A stretch of 24,433 nucleotides of DNA from Peptococcaceae bacterium (GCA_900756555.1 CAAEKP010000128.1:1-24433), one strand, 5' to 3'. Counted from the first letter of the stretch, positions 14,172 to 21,544 are shown. Translations and numbers: made by a program. Notes: generated from the letters alone by a model not told the origin.

Positions 14172-15044
14172 ATGTATCAAGTTGCCGCTGCCAGTGTTGC
14201 ACTGGCGCTTACTCTAGGATTAAATCTGACACCAGCTCTGCCTCAGGAACAATTTGTATCGCAAACTACTGTGCAGACATTGTACCAATATATGCTGGCA
14301 CAGGAAAGTGTTTCGCCTGTCACCGGCGTGTATGACCCAGCGGCCTTATCCGGGCTGGATGCCACCGGCCGCGGCTGGGGACAGGGCAACCGCGTGAACG
14401 CTAAAAATCAACCGTTGGGCGCCGTCAACGCGCAGCAATCCTTCGGGCAATACAACGCCTGGTTCCTTGCCGAGGAATCCCCTGTAGTGTATCTCACCAT
14501 CGACGAGGGCTACGAGAACGGCTACACCGGCAAAATTCTGGATGTGCTGAAAGAAAAGCAGTGTCCGGCTGTGTTCTTTGTCACCATGGATTATGTAAAG
14601 AAAAATCCTGACCTGATTCGCCGCATGATTGACGAAGGCCATGTGGTGGGCAATCACACCGTCAACCATCCCGCCAAAGGGATGCCGTCACTGTCCATCG
14701 ACAAACAGGCCGAGGAGATTATGGCGCTGCATCGCTATGTGAAAGAACATTTTGACTATGAGATGTATCTGTTCCGCTATCCTGCCGGTGTGTACAGCCC
14801 GCAGTCGCTGGCGCTGGTGCAGCAGCTGGGCTATCGCAGCGTGTTCTGGAGCTTCGCCTATCGGGATTGGGTGACCGATGACCAGCCGGAGCCCAAAGCC
14901 GCGCTGCAAACCGTAACCAAAAAGCTGCACCCCGGTGCCATCTATCTGCTCCACGCTGTATCCAGCACCAACACGCAGATTATGGGTGATTTTATTGACG
15001 AAGCACGCGCGCAGGGATATGTGTTTGGTAAGATGATGGTGTAA
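14172..15044 (+). CDS. pdaA: PdaA-type polysaccharide deacetylase (spore cortex muramic lactam synthesis)
   Basis: 290 aa. Hydrophobic N-terminal export segment (residues 3-24). The CE4 deacetylase domain starts about residue 105: YLTIDEGYENGYTGKIL (Asp111 metal/catalytic), GNHTVNHP (metal ligands His162 and His166), FRYPAGVYSPQSL, LGYRSVFWSFAYRDW and HPGAIYLLHAVS. The order and wording follow Bacillus PdaA closely, including YENGYT and GAIYLLH. PdaA deacetylates muramic acid after CwlD action so that the delta-lactam of spore cortex forms; it acts outside the membrane during sporulation. AAAGGAGGAG (14157-14166) precedes ATG 14172. The RPPRG motif of PdaA reads RYPAG here. Confidence 0.88.
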   Translation: MYQVAAASVALALTLGLNLTPALPQEQFVSQTTVQTLYQYMLAQESVSPVTGVYDPAALSGLDATGRGWGQGNRVNAKNQPLGAVNAQQSFGQYNAWFLAEESPVVYLTIDEGYENGYTGKILDVLKEKQCPAVFFVTMDYVKKNPDLIRRMIDEGHVVGNHTVNHPAKGMPSLSIDKQAEEIMALHRYVKEHFDYEMYLFRYPAGVYSPQSLALVQQLGYRSVFWSFAYRDWVTDDQPEPKAALQTVTKKLHPGAIYLLHAVSSTNTQIMGDFIDEARAQGYVFGKMMV

Positions 15045-15046
15045 AA

Positions 15047-15222
15047 GGCTGTGTTAATTTTACGATGTCTGCCATTAAACGGTAGGGCGGGCTGACCACA
15101 GCCCGCCGCTTGCGGTAGAAATTTTACCGTTTTTATATTAGTTTAAACGTTTGATATGTTAATTTTTTTGAAACAAACGATATTTTTTACGAACAACGGG
15201 ACATCGAGGCGCCGCCCCTTAC
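15047..15222. repeat. GTAGGG-type palindromic element after pdaA
   Basis: GCGGGCTG (15087-15094) pairs with CAGCCCGC (15099-15106) and CGGTAG pairs imperfectly with TACCG just after. GGTAGGGCGG (15081) is answered by GCCGCCCCTTAC near 15210-15221, like imperfect terminal inverted repeats. The lead-in CTGCCATTAAACGGTAGGGCG is a near copy of the block around 11437-11457, and GGCTGTGTTA (15047-15056) also occurs reversed in the palindrome at 11465-11567. No gene lies in 15045-15329. Confidence 0.5.
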
Positions 15223-15283
15223 AACGAAATCCTGCGTCCTAGACCAGGCTGACAGAGTTATCGCACCAATGAATGAACCGCAA

Positions 15284-15330
15284 CAAAAAAACAGGGCTGC
15301 TCCTTCACTGGAACAGTCCTGTTGTGTTTT
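15284..15330. terminator. Bidirectional terminator
   Basis: AACAGGGCTG (15290-15299) pairs with CAGTCCTGTT (15314-15323) with one mismatch. An A7 run lies to the left and T5 to the right. On the minus strand it ends the small membrane protein gene. Confidence 0.75.
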
Positions 15331-15608
15331 TACTCTATTGCCCAATCATACAGCTTCAGCCCCAATACGCGAAACTCCACGCCTTCGATATTGCGCTGCG
15401 GTGTGCCGTCAAAGTCATACCGCACGGAATAACCCAAGCCGCCATAGATGGCGTAATCGTAAGCGTAATCAGTGCCGCTTATATAAATCAACGGCTGTTT
15501 GGTATCTTCATGGTTGTTCAAACGGAAGAAATCTACCGTCACCAGCGCACCCCATGCCAGCAGCAGGCAGAGCAATACCGATACCCAACGCTTTGTTCTC
15601 TCTGTCAT
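15330..15608 (-). CDS. Small single-pass membrane protein, unknown
   Basis: 92 aa. Basic start MTERTKRW, one hydrophobic helix (VSVLLCLLLAWGALVTVDFF), then an outer domain of about 60 residues with many Tyr and Gly (IYISGTDYAYDYAIYGGLGYSV in two parts). GLGY-containing tails of this type occur in small uncharacterised surface proteins. The frame is open to 15647, but the ATG at 15608 follows CAGGTG at good spacing, and the longer form would overlap the gene upstream by 11 bp. It is probably co-transcribed with that DUF4097-like gene. Function unknown. Confidence 0.6.
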   Translation of the reverse strand: MTERTKRWVSVLLCLLLAWGALVTVDFFRLNNHEDTKQPLIYISGTDYAYDYAIYGGLGYSVRYDFDGTPQRNIEGVEFRVLGLKLYDWAIE

Positions 15609-15636
15609 ACGCACACCTGCTTTCTGTTCAATGCAC

Positions 15637-16620
15637 TTACTCTGCAAATTTTACAGTATCTAATGTGATGTTGCCTTCTTCGCTGTTGACCAGCAGCATA
15701 TTTTCGCCGCGGCCTTCTAGCAGCAGCAGGTCATGCTCGGTTAATGCGGCAGGGATGGTTTTCTTCCACGGCTTCTTTTTGCTGGAGGCAGTCACTGTGC
15801 CGGTGTCGCTGTGCAAGTCTAACAATAGATTATACTGCCCCAAGGTGGTCTGATACCACTTCTTAGTACCCACATGGATATCGCCCCGCTCGCTGGATAA
15901 TTCCCAGATGCCGTTCAGCTTGCGGGTCTGCACATCCAAATCGCCGGCTACGCTGTGATAATTGCAGTAGCGCAGTTTGTTTGCCAGCAGTGCCGTATTG
16001 CCATATTGATTGTTAATATTCAGATAATGAATGCGGCTGCGGCTGATATCAATATCCGATGTGTTGCTGATAAGAAGGGCTTTCTGCAAATCGGCTCGCT
16101 GCAACACAATGGAGCCGTAAGCCACATCAGCGGTGAGCTGTTTGCCTTTGCACTGATAAAAGGCGGCATTCAAGCGGTCACCAGAAATGCTGATTTCATC
16201 GTAACTTTTCTTTGGCAGAAGAATACGCATGGTCAGGTTATCGGCATAGCGATGCCCATGAGCATTGGCAATGACAGGGTAAGCGTCCAGCCGAATGGTC
16301 AGCCTGCCTGTTTCGTCCTGCTGCCACACTGCCCGCTGATTGACATAGCCTGTCCCGTAAAGCTGCACCTTGATATCACGCACATCGTAGCTGGAGGCCA
16401 CTTCCACCGCCACGCCTTCCGCGCGGATATCCACCGCCCGCACATCGTCCGTCTTAATCGTCTGACTATTGGCTGCCTCCACTTTTGGCAGCCCGCCGCG
16501 CACATCCACGATACTATAGCCCCACCAGACAACCATCACCACACTGACTACTGCCCAGCCAATCAGCAGCAGCCACAGCGGTTTGAGTCGTTTCCAGATT
16601 TTTAACGTTCTCAGCCGCAT
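15637..16620 (-). CDS. DUF4097-like membrane-anchored beta-repeat protein
   Basis: About 327 aa from the ATG at 16620. Basic cytoplasmic start (MRLRTLKIWKRLKP), one membrane helix (LWLLLIGWAVVSVVMVVWWG), then a long extracytoplasmic region of repeated short strands such as GSIVLQRADLQKALLISNTS and GDIHVGTKKW, the pattern of the DUF4097/DUF2807 putative adhesin beta-helix. The frame is open up to 16728, but the extra 36 codons run through the parS palindrome, so they are unlikely to be coded. GGTGG and AGGGG lie before 16620, at imperfect spacing. No enzyme motif is visible; an envelope-stress or surface role is a guess. Confidence 0.65.
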   Translation of the reverse strand: MRLRTLKIWKRLKPLWLLLIGWAVVSVVMVVWWGYSIVDVRGGLPKVEAANSQTIKTDDVRAVDIRAEGVAVEVASSYDVRDIKVQLYGTGYVNQRAVWQQDETGRLTIRLDAYPVIANAHGHRYADNLTMRILLPKKSYDEISISGDRLNAAFYQCKGKQLTADVAYGSIVLQRADLQKALLISNTSDIDISRSRIHYLNINNQYGNTALLANKLRYCNYHSVAGDLDVQTRKLNGIWELSSERGDIHVGTKKWYQTTLGQYNLLLDLHSDTGTVTASSKKKPWKKTIPAALTEHDLLLLEGRGENMLLVNSEEGNITLDTVKFAE

Positions 16621-16647
16621 TCCCCTGTCACCACCTTTTACACAAAA

Positions 16648-16663
16648 TGTTTCACGTGAAACA
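16648..16663. promoter_or_regulatory. parS site (ParB/Spo0J binding)
   Basis: TGTTTCACGTGAAACA, a perfect 16-bp palindrome equal to the Bacillus parS consensus at all positions. In Bacillota, ParB loads here as a clamp, spreads and recruits SMC; most such sites lie in the origin-proximal part of the chromosome. It is intergenic once the start of the neighbouring gene is set at 16620. Confidence 0.93.
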
Positions 16664-16701
16664 ATTTCGTCCGTGTTTATCGAAATATTCCTGTCAAAAT
16701 C

Positions 16702-16779
16702 GTAGGGGAGCCTATTAGGCTCCCGCAATAATCAGGCAGACAATTGTCTGAGGAGCGGGCGGCTACTAGCCGCCCCTAC
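16702..16779. repeat. GTAGGGG...CCCCTAC composite palindromic element
   Basis: Terminal inverted repeats GTAGGGG (16702-16708) and CCCCTAC (16773-16779) enclose three perfect hairpins: GGGAGCC/GGCTCCC (16706-16724), CAGACAATTGTCTG (16737-16750) and GGGCGGCT/AGCCGCCC (16757-16775). It looks like a small non-coding mobile repeat. The rest of 16780-16876 shows nothing I can name. Confidence 0.7.
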
Positions 16780-16876
16780 AGTTTCAACGGTAGACATACA
16801 ATAATATTATTTTTATTCTACCACACTCTGTGCCGCAAAGAAAGCAATTCTAGGCGGCACATGGGGTTTCTCTTAT

Positions 16877-17713
16877 TTATTTTTTCTGCTGCAATACATC
16901 GTCTATGCTGTACTGATACATATCCCAGCGGCTCAAGGCCAGCGGATCATCGCCGGCCTTCACATTGCCCGGTGTTACGGTGAAGGCCAATGTAATGCCC
17001 TGCTGCCGCAGTACGGTGCGCGCCATATCGGTATAATGCCCGTAGGGATAAGAAAAACAGGTGGTGCCCTGCAATTTCTGAACGGAACGATGAATGTCAT
17101 CGGTCAGTTGCTGTTCTGACACGGAGGTCAGTGCGCCCTTGCCGTTCCAGGAAAGGCTGTGCAGGTTATCGGTGTGGCTGGCAAACTGAAAGGTCTGGCG
17201 CATTTCTTTGATTTCCGGCCAGCTGAGATATTGCAGCCCTTTCACGTCAAATTGCTGCGGATGTTGCTCCATCCAGCCAGTCAGCACAAAAATAACTGCC
17301 GTATAGTCCAATTCTTCCAGCACAGGCATGGCGTAAACTTTATTGCTCAGGTAACCATCATCAAAGGTAATCAGCACACTTTTGGCGGGCAGTTCCTTAC
17401 CCGCTGTCACAAAATCATGAAGCTGACGCAGGCTGATGGTCTGGTAGCCCCGCGCTTTCAGAGTTTGCATATCCCGGGTAAACTGCTCCACACTAATCAC
17501 CGCATTGTTGTTTACAAACAGTCCCGTCCTGTCTGCTTCCGGCAGGAGATGATGGTACATCAGCACAGGCACACCGGGCTGGGTAAAATCGCTGGCAGCC
17601 TCTGTCTGGTGCTGATACAACTGGGCGGTGGTCAAGGTAAACCAGCTCAGCATCAATAGCACACCGCAGGCCAGCATTGCGGGCAAAAATTGTTCCTGTT
17701 TGAAGCGTTTCAT
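16877..17713 (-). CDS. Polysaccharide deacetylase (CE4), membrane-anchored or secreted
   Basis: 278 aa. N-terminal helix (MLACGVLLMLSWFTLTTAQL, residues 13-32), then PVLMYHHL, the usual opening of YadE/PgaB-like deacetylases. The NodB core follows: VLITFDDGY (Asp118, Asp119), SHTDNLHSL (His180, His185 as metal ligands) and FSYPYGHYTD. It removes acetyl groups from an extracellular polymer such as peptidoglycan or a polysaccharide. It is not a PdaA relative, so it differs from the deacetylase at 14172. ATG 17713 is preceded by AGGGG, which lies inside the 3' arm of a terminator hairpin; its translation or read-through may be controlled there. It lies 58 bp downstream of the kinase gene on the same strand. 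Confidence 0.88.
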   Translation of the reverse strand: MKRFKQEQFLPAMLACGVLLMLSWFTLTTAQLYQHQTEAASDFTQPGVPVLMYHHLLPEADRTGLFVNNNAVISVEQFTRDMQTLKARGYQTISLRQLHDFVTAGKELPAKSVLITFDDGYLSNKVYAMPVLEELDYTAVIFVLTGWMEQHPQQFDVKGLQYLSWPEIKEMRQTFQFASHTDNLHSLSWNGKGALTSVSEQQLTDDIHRSVQKLQGTTCFSYPYGHYTDMARTVLRQQGITLAFTVTPGNVKAGDDPLALSRWDMYQYSIDDVLQQKK

Positions 17714-17750
17714 AAAAAAGACCCCTATCCGTTTTTCTGGATAGGGTGTC
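17714..17750 (-). terminator. Terminator of the kinase gene overlapping deacetylase ribosome site
   Basis: Minus strand GGATAGGG-type stem: 17723-17730 pairs with 17739-17746 (8 bp), extended by three pairs past a bulge, and followed by a T6 run that touches the ATG of the deacetylase. The only ribosome site of that gene, AGGGG, is part of the stem. Confidence 0.8.
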
Positions 17751-17771
17751 CTAAAATACTATTTTTATGTG

Positions 17772-18608
17772 TTACCGTCCACACAGCCGATACAGATTCT
17801 TTTCCAACTGCACGCCGTCCCGCACTGGCTCAGCGGCGGTAATGGCATCCGCCACCGTATGGCAGATAAAATCTGCCGCCAGCGCAATGCTTTCATTCAG
17901 CGCTCGCCCCTGCATCAGACCGCCAATCAGCACAGCGGCAAAAATATCGCCGGTGCCCGGATAGCTCACCGGCAGTTCCCGATAAGGAATCTGCTGGTAC
18001 TGCTGCTCCCGCTGATAACAGCACACGCAGCGGCCGCCATCCTGCTGATGCACGCCGGTAATGACTACTGTTTGCGGCCCCATCTGCGCTAACTGCGCTG
18101 CCAGCGGTTCCAGTTGCTCTGCCAGCAAAGGCAGATCCAGCGGCAAGCCCAGCAACAGCTTCACCTCGGTCACATTGGGCGTGATGATATGGGCGCGACG
18201 GATAAGATGCCGCATTCGTTCCACCATGTCACTGCCCATGGTGTCATACAGTGCGCCGTCATCACCCAGCACAGGGTCAATCACCACCAGCGTATCCTCG
18301 CTGACAAAGCCATCTAAAATATCTTCCATAATGGCAATCTGCTCCGCTGAACCTAAAAAACCGCTGTAAATGCAGTCAAAGTCCATCTGCAGCTGCTGCC
18401 AATGATGCAGATACGCGGGCATACTATCGGTCAAATCCACAAAGGTGTAATCCGTAAAGCCGCTGGTCTGACTGGACAGCACCGCCGTAGGCACGGGGCA
18501 AACCTGCACGCCCATTACCGACAGCACAGGTGTAACTGCCATCAGCGAAGATCGCCCCAAACCAGATAGATCATGAATAGCCATTACTCGTTTAAAATCT
18601 CGTTTCAT
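17772..18608 (-). CDS. Pyridoxal/pyridoxamine kinase (PdxK/PdxY/ThiD-like ribokinase fold)
   Basis: 278 aa. Ribokinase-superfamily kinase: AIHDLSGLGRSSL near the N terminus (substrate pocket), AVLSSQTSGF at 43-51, VVIDPVLGDDG (108-118) and the anion-hole motif PGTGD (217-221) with catalytic Asp221. The sequence style is that of pyridoxamine kinases of Bacillota, which phosphorylate vitamin B6 vitamers to PLP precursors with ATP; a hydroxymethylpyrimidine kinase role cannot be excluded. A Cys-rich patch CVCCYQ sits at 195-199. ATG 18608 has only a modest ribosome site (GAGG). The promoter at 18781-18809 is separated from the gene by an intrinsic terminator, which suggests attenuation. Confidence 0.85.
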   Translation of the reverse strand: MKRDFKRVMAIHDLSGLGRSSLMAVTPVLSVMGVQVCPVPTAVLSSQTSGFTDYTFVDLTDSMPAYLHHWQQLQMDFDCIYSGFLGSAEQIAIMEDILDGFVSEDTLVVIDPVLGDDGALYDTMGSDMVERMRHLIRRAHIITPNVTEVKLLLGLPLDLPLLAEQLEPLAAQLAQMGPQTVVITGVHQQDGGRCVCCYQREQQYQQIPYRELPVSYPGTGDIFAAVLIGGLMQGRALNESIALAADFICHTVADAITAAEPVRDGVQLEKNLYRLCGR

Positions 18609-18661
18609 ATCCTAGCCTCATTTCCTGTTCACTATGCACATTATTCTACACGAAAACAGGC

Positions 18662-18703
18662 AAAAAAAAAAGATGCCTCAGAGGAATTTCCCCGAAAGCA
18701 TCT
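18662..18703 (-). terminator. Intrinsic terminator in the kinase leader (possible attenuator)
   Basis: Minus strand stem from 18702 to 18672 with GATGC/GCATC at the base and GGGGA pairing above it, a 3-nt loop and a T10 run. It lies about 80 bp downstream of a good promoter and about 55 bp before the kinase ATG. It could alternatively stop transcripts from the ABC operon further upstream. Confidence 0.7.
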
Positions 18704-18780
18704 ATCAGCAAAGCCAGTCTATGTGTGTGTTTGATTGGTTAGTCGACTTATGCGAATCGCTTCACAACTTTGCTCTACTT

Positions 18781-18809
18781 ATTGTACGCCATTCTCTTTT
18801 TTTTGACAA
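18781..18809 (-). promoter_or_regulatory. Promoter upstream of the kinase gene
   Basis: Minus strand TTGTCA (18809-18804), a 17-bp spacer and TACAAT (18786-18781). No gene other than the kinase lies downstream of it. Confidence 0.65.
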
Positions 18810-18992
18810 CAAGTTTTCCTAAAAACTTTTTTTATCGTTTTAAATTGTCGTTACTGAAGCCACTTTGCGGCATCATGGTCAATTTTGTCAGATGTGTGTG
18901 CTCCTCATTTTTGTCTTTGAGGGATAGACTTCTGTACAAAATCGTCCATTTTCTTATATCACAGCACAAATAGTAGTAAGCAGACGCTATCC
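18810..18992. other. AT-rich spacer after the ABC operon
   Basis: No reading frame worth naming. AAGTTTT (18811-18817) pairs with AAAACTT (18822-18828), followed on the plus strand by a T-run, a weak terminator with no gene ahead of it. No clear terminator follows the last permease gene. Confidence 0.3.
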
Positions 18993-19619
18993 TTAAAACT
19001 CCTTGCGTTCATACAAACGCAGCGCGATAAAATAGGACACCACAACCACGATTGCCGTAAGCAATAATGTGCCCAGCAAAATCATATCCTGCAAAACAAC
19101 CATCGCATCTCCAATGGTCATGGTATCATCTTTCAGGAACATCAGCCCTGTCGCCATCACCGCGCCTGCTGCGCCTGCCACAGCGCATAATACCAAACGC
19201 CCCCGCTGAGCGCCCCATTTGAGCATACAGGGCAATGCAGCCGTTGCCATCATAAGGGACACCGCCGCCACCATCATCGTACTGAGCAAGGCATCTGCCG
19301 CACTGCCATCCAACAGCATCACAAACACAGTCCCGGTCACCAGCATAAAGCCCACCAGTAAAAAGCACAGAATATATTTGCTCTGCACCACCATTTTACG
19401 GGACACAGGCATGGTCAGCACATATCTGTCCCAATGATAAAACTCATCGTAAGAGATAGAGTTGGCTGGCAGCATCATAATGATAATGGCCAGCACTGCC
19501 GTAAACATACTGCTGTTGTCACTTACCACGCCAAAAACAGCATAAACCAGCATAAATCCTGCCAGAATGGTAAAGGTGCTTTTTAACGCCCTCATATCTT
19601 TCAGCAATAATCCTTTCAT
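18993..19619 (-). CDS. ABC-2 type permease subunit (second of a pair)
   Basis: 208 aa. Starts MKGLLLKDMRALKS and has six hydrophobic helices, with ISYDEFYHWDRYVLTMPVSR between the second and third. This is the conserved cytoplasmic loop of the ABC2_membrane_5 family (PF13346), partners of YtrB/BcrA-like ATPases. It ends ALRLYERKEF. It probably forms a heterodimeric membrane channel with the product of 19616-20230. The substrate is unknown; relatives act in antibiotic resistance or cell-envelope stress. Its ATG overlaps the stop of the previous gene (ATGA). Confidence 0.85.
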   Translation of the reverse strand: MKGLLLKDMRALKSTFTILAGFMLVYAVFGVVSDNSSMFTAVLAIIIMMLPANSISYDEFYHWDRYVLTMPVSRKMVVQSKYILCFLLVGFMLVTGTVFVMLLDGSAADALLSTMMVAAVSLMMATAALPCMLKWGAQRGRLVLCAVAGAAGAVMATGLMFLKDDTMTIGDAMVVLQDMILLGTLLLTAIVVVVSYFIALRLYERKEF

Positions 19620-20230
19620 TTTTTGTTCCTCCAGTTCGTTGTTTCATACTTTCGTTGAAAAATTTTGCAGGTAATCAATATGGATATCAGCAATGCAGCC
19701 ACCGTCAACAGGCTGAACCATCCCAGCGCAGCGCCAGCATCCGGCTGTATATGCCAGCTGTTCAGCCCTCCGCAGGCCAGCAGCAATAAATAGGTCAGCA
19801 GCAAAATTAAATGCGCCATTCCATGTTTCAGGCAATACACGCAGGGAATATACACGCTGCACAAAAGAACAAAATAATTAAAAAATACCAGTGCATAAAT
19901 CGGCACTCCCACCGATTCTATGCTCCAGGCAAATACACCATGGCAGAAAAGCCAGAAGGTTGCCATTGCCGCACCGCACAGCAAACAAAACAGGTACTTG
20001 CCGGCAATCAGCTGAGGCCAGCCCAACGGCGAGGTCAGCACCGTCTGCGTCCATTTGTACTCATCATAGGGGAAAACCGTACACAGCAACACTATCGCAA
20101 CAGCACACGCCATCATCAGTCCCCAGCCGGTGGTCCCCATGGTAGAAAGCAGCAATAAACAGCCCGCCACAAACAAAAGGGCACTGCTGCTCCGCAGATT
20201 ATACCATTCTTTCAGCAATAATCCTTTCAT
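19616..20230 (-). CDS. ABC-2 type permease subunit (first of a pair)
   Basis: 204 aa. Starts MKGLLLKEWYNLRSSS, nearly the same as its neighbour, and has the parallel loop FPYDEYKWTQTVLTSPLGWPQLIAGKY; the two are clearly paralogues from a duplication but have diverged strongly. Six hydrophobic helices and a basic C-terminal tail. AAGGAGTG precedes ATG 20230, 14 bp after the ATPase gene. Confidence 0.85.
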   Translation of the reverse strand: MKGLLLKEWYNLRSSSALLFVAGCLLLLSTMGTTGWGLMMACAVAIVLLCTVFPYDEYKWTQTVLTSPLGWPQLIAGKYLFCLLCGAAMATFWLFCHGVFAWSIESVGVPIYALVFFNYFVLLCSVYIPCVYCLKHGMAHLILLLTYLLLLACGGLNSWHIQPDAGAALGWFSLLTVAALLISILITCKIFQRKYETTNWRNKK

Positions 20231-20244
20231 AACAGGCTCACTCC

Positions 20245-21093
20245 TTACTGCTGTGTCCCTTTGTTGAAAAACAGCATAATCCCTTCCAGTGTCGGTCGTT
20301 CCAGCGAAAAGGCTTCGTTTACCAATTCCCGTTTCACCAGCGCTTCCACACCAAATTGATGACGGCGCACCCGCAGAATGGCTTCCGGCGCCACAGTCTG
20401 CAACTGCTCCTCGCTGCCCTGAAACACGGCGTATTCTTCCAGCAGGCGGTCTTTTTCCATGCTCAGCTCAATGTGCCCCTTATGAATGTAGGTGATGTAA
20501 TCGCAAACTTTTTCCAGATCACTGGTGATATGTGACGCCATTAAGATAGCGTGGTTTTCATCCTGCATAAAGTCCAGAAACAAATCCAGAATTTCATCAC
20601 GCACCACCGGGTCCAGACCGCTGGTGGCTTCGTCCAGAATCAGCAGCTGGGCGTTATGGCTTAACGCTACTGCAATGGACAGCTTCATCTTCATGCCGCG
20701 GGAATAGGTTTTGATTTTTGCTCTCTCCGGCAATCCAAACTGAATGGTTAAATTCCGAAAGGTATCTGCCTGCCAGTTGGGATAAATCTCCTGCATAATG
20801 CGGTTTACCTGCTGCGCAGTCAGCATATCGGGAATGTTGCATTCATCCATCACCACGCCGATGGCCGCGCTGCGCTCAGCTGCAAATACTTCGGCCGGTA
20901 TCCCCAGCACATTGATTTCACCGCCGTCCCGCCTGCACAGATTCAGCAACAATTTAATGATGGTGCTTTTCCCTGCGCCGTTCTCGCCAATCAGCCCCAT
21001 AATGCAGCCCCGCGGCAGCTGCAGGTGAATGTTATCCAAAGTAAAGTTTTCATATTGTTTGCTCACATTTTTTAAGTCCAGCGCGTATGTCAT
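20245..21093 (-). CDS. ABC transporter ATPase (YtrB/EcsA-like)
   Basis: 282 aa. Walker A GENGAGKST (36-44), signature YSRGMKMKL (130-138; the usual LSGGQ is SRGMK, as in this subfamily), Walker B LLILDE (150-155), D-loop SGLDP (158-162) and the SHITSDLEKV histidine switch. A 50-residue C-terminal extension follows. It powers the two permease subunits encoded next. GGAGGAG lies 8 bases before the ATG, which overlaps the gntR stop by 4 bp. Confidence 0.92.
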   Translation of the reverse strand: MTYALDLKNVSKQYENFTLDNIHLQLPRGCIMGLIGENGAGKSTIIKLLLNLCRRDGGEINVLGIPAEVFAAERSAAIGVVMDECNIPDMLTAQQVNRIMQEIYPNWQADTFRNLTIQFGLPERAKIKTYSRGMKMKLSIAVALSHNAQLLILDEATSGLDPVVRDEILDLFLDFMQDENHAILMASHITSDLEKVCDYITYIHKGHIELSMEKDRLLEEYAVFQGSEEQLQTVAPEAILRVRRHQFGVEALVKRELVNEAFSLERPTLEGIMLFFNKGTQQ

Positions 21094-21470
21094 AAGTCTT
21101 CTCCTCCATATAGCAGAGCCAGCATCTCCTGCATTTCTTCCAGCGATATATCGCTCATGCGGGCAGTTTCCACCGCCTGGGTCAGCTGCTGCTCTATTTT
21201 TTGCAGCTGTGCTTCCCGAATCAGCTCCATATTTTTGCCAGCCACAAAACTGCCTTTCCCCGTCTGCGAGATAATAAACCCTTCCCGCTCCAGTTCCTCG
21301 TAGGCACGCTTGGTGGTGATGACGCTGATTTTTAATTCTTTTGCCAGCAGACGCATAGACGGCAGCATTTCGCCCTCCTTCAGCGCCCCGCTGATAATCA
21401 ATGTTTTTATCTGACTGGCAATCTGCTCATAAATTGGCTGACCGCCAGTGTTGCGAATAATAATGTTCAT
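21090..21470 (-). CDS. GntR-family repressor, YtrA subfamily
   Basis: 126 aa from ATG 21470. Winged helix in the first about 75 residues: PIYEQIASQIKTLIISG, LPSMRLLAKELKIS and AYEELEREGFI, the GntR hallmark. A short helical tail of about 50 residues for dimerisation, with no large effector domain, marks the YtrA type. A GTG at 21479 is possible but abuts GAGG; the ATG at 21470 has an 8-nt gap. YtrA-type repressors control the ABC operon they head and often respond to envelope-active antibiotics. A perfect operator overlaps its promoter. Confidence 0.9.
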   Translation of the reverse strand: MNIIIRNTGGQPIYEQIASQIKTLIISGALKEGEMLPSMRLLAKELKISVITTKRAYEELEREGFIISQTGKGSFVAGKNMELIREAQLQKIEQQLTQAVETARMSDISLEEMQEMLALLYGGEDL

Positions 21471-21487
21471 GATGTGCACCTCATGTT

Positions 21488-21516
21488 ATATTGTATATAT
21501 TCATTATATACAATAT
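21488..21516. promoter_or_regulatory. GntR (YtrA-type) operator
   Basis: ATATTGTATATA (21488-21499), TTCAT, TATATACAATAT (21505-21516): perfect 12-bp arms. It covers the -10 and start region of the gntR promoter, as expected for autorepression. Confidence 0.85.
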
Positions 21517-21530
21517 GCACGATATGTCAA
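21503..21530 (-). promoter_or_regulatory. Promoter of gntR-ABC operon
   Basis: Minus strand TTGACA (21530-21525), a 16-bp spacer and TATAAT (21508-21503). Both hexamers are perfect; the -10 lies inside the operator palindrome. Confidence 0.8.
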
Positions 21531-21544
21531 CAGAAAAATAAAAC

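Noticed and set aside
16621..16728. N-terminal extension of the DUF4097-like protein
   Set aside because: The extra 36 codons run through the parS palindrome, and the ATG at 16620 starts a typical basic-plus-helix signal anchor.
18660..18780. TPP riboswitch before the kinase gene
   Set aside because: The conserved CTGAGA and ACCTGATCTGG-type THI-box segments are absent.
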